Below the pieces are notes generated by a model. That model saw only the letters and a program-made list of their open reading frames with translations. It was not told the origin of the DNA and ran no database searches. Of a DNA stretch of 64,000 nt, positions 62,394-64,000 are shown piece by piece. Within the stretch, counting starts at the first letter, position 1, and each line of letters opens with the position of its first letter. Location of the stretch: NCBI GenBank assembly GCA_023458035.1, contig JAEXAX010000030.1, forward strand, positions 1 through 64,000. Reading direction: 5' to 3'. Source of the DNA: Bacillota bacterium (GTDB taxonomy: Bacteria; Bacillota; Clostridia; Lachnospirales; Lachnospiraceae). Made by a program: the position numbers and the translations under genes.

Positions 62394-63862
62394 CATTCAA
62401 GTTCAAAGTAAAACTGAACGCCGTTATCATAATTGACAGCGCCGAAATCCTGACCGAGGGTCGTCATGATAGCCTTAACAATCGACAGGCCGACACCGGT
62501 ACCGCCATATTCACGGCTACGCGCCTTATCGGCTTTATAGAATTTATCCCAGATCTTCTCCATGTCTTCATCGGCAATCGGCCGGCCGGTATTAAAGATA
62601 CCGATCCGCACATGCCCTTCATCCCGTTTCCTGATGGTAATCTCGATCCGTTTTTCACCGTCCAGATGATTCAGCGCATTGGTCAGATAGTTTGTCACCA
62701 CTTCTTCCACCTTGAACTCATCACCCCAGACCTCATAATCATCCTCAATCCGGTAGTCGATGGTCGCCCCCTTTTGTTTGATCAGAATATTGGCATTTGC
62801 CACCACCGCTTCCACCACTTCTTTGATCGAAAAATGCTCGATGGTCATATCATCATAGCCGCTTTCCAATGAGTTCAGCGTCATCAGCTTCTTAACCATC
62901 TGGTTCATCTTTTCCGCTTCGTCCATGATGACCTCACAGTAGAAGTTGCGGCTCTCCTCATCCTCGTTAACGGATGACTGCAAGCCTTCGGCATAGCCCT
63001 GAATCAACGCCAGCGGCGTCTTCAGCTCATGCGAAACATCAGATAAAAAGGCCTTCTGAGCCTCGGCCGCTTTCTCCTTGGCCTCGATATCACGGCGTAG
63101 CTCCAGGTTCATATTTTTCAGATTGGTAATTGTCTTCTCCAACGCCATCGACATCTCATTGAAATTCTTTCCGAGCAGATCGACCTCATAACAGCCATGG
63201 CCGGTATACTTCGTCTTAAAATCCAGTTCTGTCATTTTTTGCGACAGCACCGTTAGTTTTTTGATCGGTCTGGTCACCTGCGAAGTAGCAAACAGGATGG
63301 CGATCACGCCGACCACGATACCGCTCAGGCCCAGATAGGTGGTAAATGAACCGGCGGCCACCGCATTTTGCTGTATACCCTCGATCGGGGTCAGCATCAG
63401 GAAATAGTCGCCGTTTTCATAATAGCCCCACATCATTAAATAGTTCAGCTCATGATCCTTGAACTTAACCGTCGAAATGTTATAATTTTTTGCAGTCCGT
63501 ACCCGTTTGGCCTCGATGATGGAACCGGTCTGACCCAGCAGGCTGCCCTCCATTTTAGCTTGCAGACTTTGGGTTTGCCGCTCGCCTTCTGTACTGAAGT
63601 AAACCAGGCCGCTGCCCTCATCAACCGAGATCATGGCCACATTATAGGCCTCCGCCCTGTCACGCACCTCACGCACAAAGCGTTCATCCAGTCGTCTGGC
63701 CTTCAGCTCACCGGTGGTTTCGTACAGGCTCTCGAGCGTTGATACCTTCCGGGAGATAAAGAAGCGCTCCAGCAGCAGCATATTTCCGACCAGCATGATC
63801 AGCATGATCATCAGCACGATCGACACAAAGATGATGATCATCTGTTTCCGTAAGGTTTTCAT
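62390..63862 (-). CDS. Sensor histidine kinase
   Basis: A 490-residue membrane kinase. Two helices (about residues 9-28 and 170-190) flank an extracytoplasmic sensor domain of some 140 residues. A HAMP region follows (about 190-245), then the dimerisation domain with His278 in LSDVSHELKTPLALIQGYAEG, and the ATP-binding domain with the N-box near EVVTNYLTNALNHL and GGTGVGLSIVKAIM. It acts with the response regulator encoded 12 bases upstream. The signal is not evident; no target gene is adjacent apart from the pyr operon. Confidence 0.94.
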   Translation of the reverse strand: MKTLRKQMIIIFVSIVLMIMLIMLVGNMLLLERFFISRKVSTLESLYETTGELKARRLDERFVREVRDRAEAYNVAMISVDEGSGLVYFSTEGERQTQSLQAKMEGSLLGQTGSIIEAKRVRTAKNYNISTVKFKDHELNYLMMWGYYENGDYFLMLTPIEGIQQNAVAAGSFTTYLGLSGIVVGVIAILFATSQVTRPIKKLTVLSQKMTELDFKTKYTGHGCYEVDLLGKNFNEMSMALEKTITNLKNMNLELRRDIEAKEKAAEAQKAFLSDVSHELKTPLALIQGYAEGLQSSVNEDEESRNFYCEVIMDEAEKMNQMVKKLMTLNSLESGYDDMTIEHFSIKEVVEAVVANANILIKQKGATIDYRIEDDYEVWGDEFKVEEVVTNYLTNALNHLDGEKRIEITIRKRDEGHVRIGIFNTGRPIADEDMEKIWDKFYKADKARSREYGGTGVGLSIVKAIMTTLGQDFGAVNYDNGVQFYFELEC

Positions 63863-63874
63863 ACTGCGGCTCCT

Positions 63875-64000
63875 TTACTCGTTGACCTCGAACTTATAGC
63901 CCATCCCCCAGATGGTTTTAATATACGAGCCCTTCTTACCCATCTTGCTGCGCAGCTTTTTCACATGGGTATCAATGGTTCTGGCATCTCCGAAATAATC
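63875..64000 (-). CDS. Response regulator, OmpR/PhoB type (C-terminal end only)
   Basis: The last 41 codons of a gene that continues beyond the window edge. [20 protein letters not shown] and [11 protein letters not shown] are the recognition helix and wing of an OmpR-type winged-helix domain. It lies 12 bases before the kinase start and is its evident partner. Confidence 0.93.
   Translation of the reverse strand, partial: DYFGDARTIDTHVKKLRSKMGKKGSYIKTIWGMGYKFEVNE

Overview
The window reads as a chromosomal segment of a fermentative, low-to-mid GC Gram-positive bacterium of the Clostridia (Lachnospiraceae-like is my best guess; the species cannot be fixed from sequence alone). Supporting signs are a class 1B dihydroorotate dehydrogenase with PyrK, an Fe-S type PurF, a FabT-type regulator in a type II fatty-acid cluster, long-form HPF, AsnA, L-lactate dehydrogenase, a sortase-type anchoring signal, strong AGGAGG ribosome-binding sites and a lysine riboswitch. 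Nearly all genes are on the minus strand and many overlap by 1-8 bases, so most of the window is a chain of tightly packed operons. Only pdxY, a cold-shock gene and asnA are on the plus strand.

From low to high coordinates: 0.4-2.4 kb, a MATE exporter with its MarR regulator and a double operator. 2.4-9.1 kb, purE-purM-purN-purD-gltX-helicase. 9.2-11.7 kb, an M29-type aminopeptidase with a long N-terminal extension and a small membrane protein. 11.8-18.8 kb, a six-gene surface-glycan module (FAD oxidoreductase, membrane-anchored GT2, NAD-dependent epimerase, large polytopic protein, TIM-barrel isomerase, second GT2) behind one promoter. 19.0-19.5 kb, six tRNA genes (Pro, Gly, Arg, His, Gln, Lys) with promoter and terminator. 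19.7-28.3 kb, a complete accBCDA-fabT-fabH-acpP-fabD-fabG-fabF-fabZ operon without an enoyl-ACP reductase, with a FabT-like operator in front of accB. 28.4-35.8 kb, a giant secreted glycosidase that joins a GH2 beta-galactosidase-type module to a GH84 beta-N-acetylglucosaminidase-type module; its cell-wall anchor is cut off by an in-frame TAA.

From 36.2 to 43.3 kb runs an amino-acid ABC transporter (binding protein and permease fused), a HAAS-type protein, a 23S rRNA methyltransferase, RdgB, a Na/Pi-cotransporter and a YfcE-like phosphodiesterase, ending in a perfect 22-bp terminator. hpf (43.4-43.9 kb) has its own promoter. Upstream of it lies a lysine riboswitch with promoter and intrinsic terminator, pointing toward hpf and the ABC transporter. 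Next come pdxY, ldh, csp and asnA. 48.1-54.6 kb holds an alginate-type O-acetylation pair (AlgI/AlgJ-like), a NUDIX hydrolase, proC and purB; 54.6-58.1 kb holds purF, purC and prfB with its programmed +1 frameshift; 58.3-62.3 kb is a pyrC-pyrF-pyrK-pyrD operon; the window ends with a two-component system whose response regulator is cut by the edge.

The main themes are nucleotide synthesis (two purine groups and one pyrimidine operon), membrane lipid synthesis and surface carbohydrate work. The most unusual items are the GH2-GH84 fusion with the interrupted anchor, the lysine riboswitch in front of hpf, and the uncharacterised glycan module.
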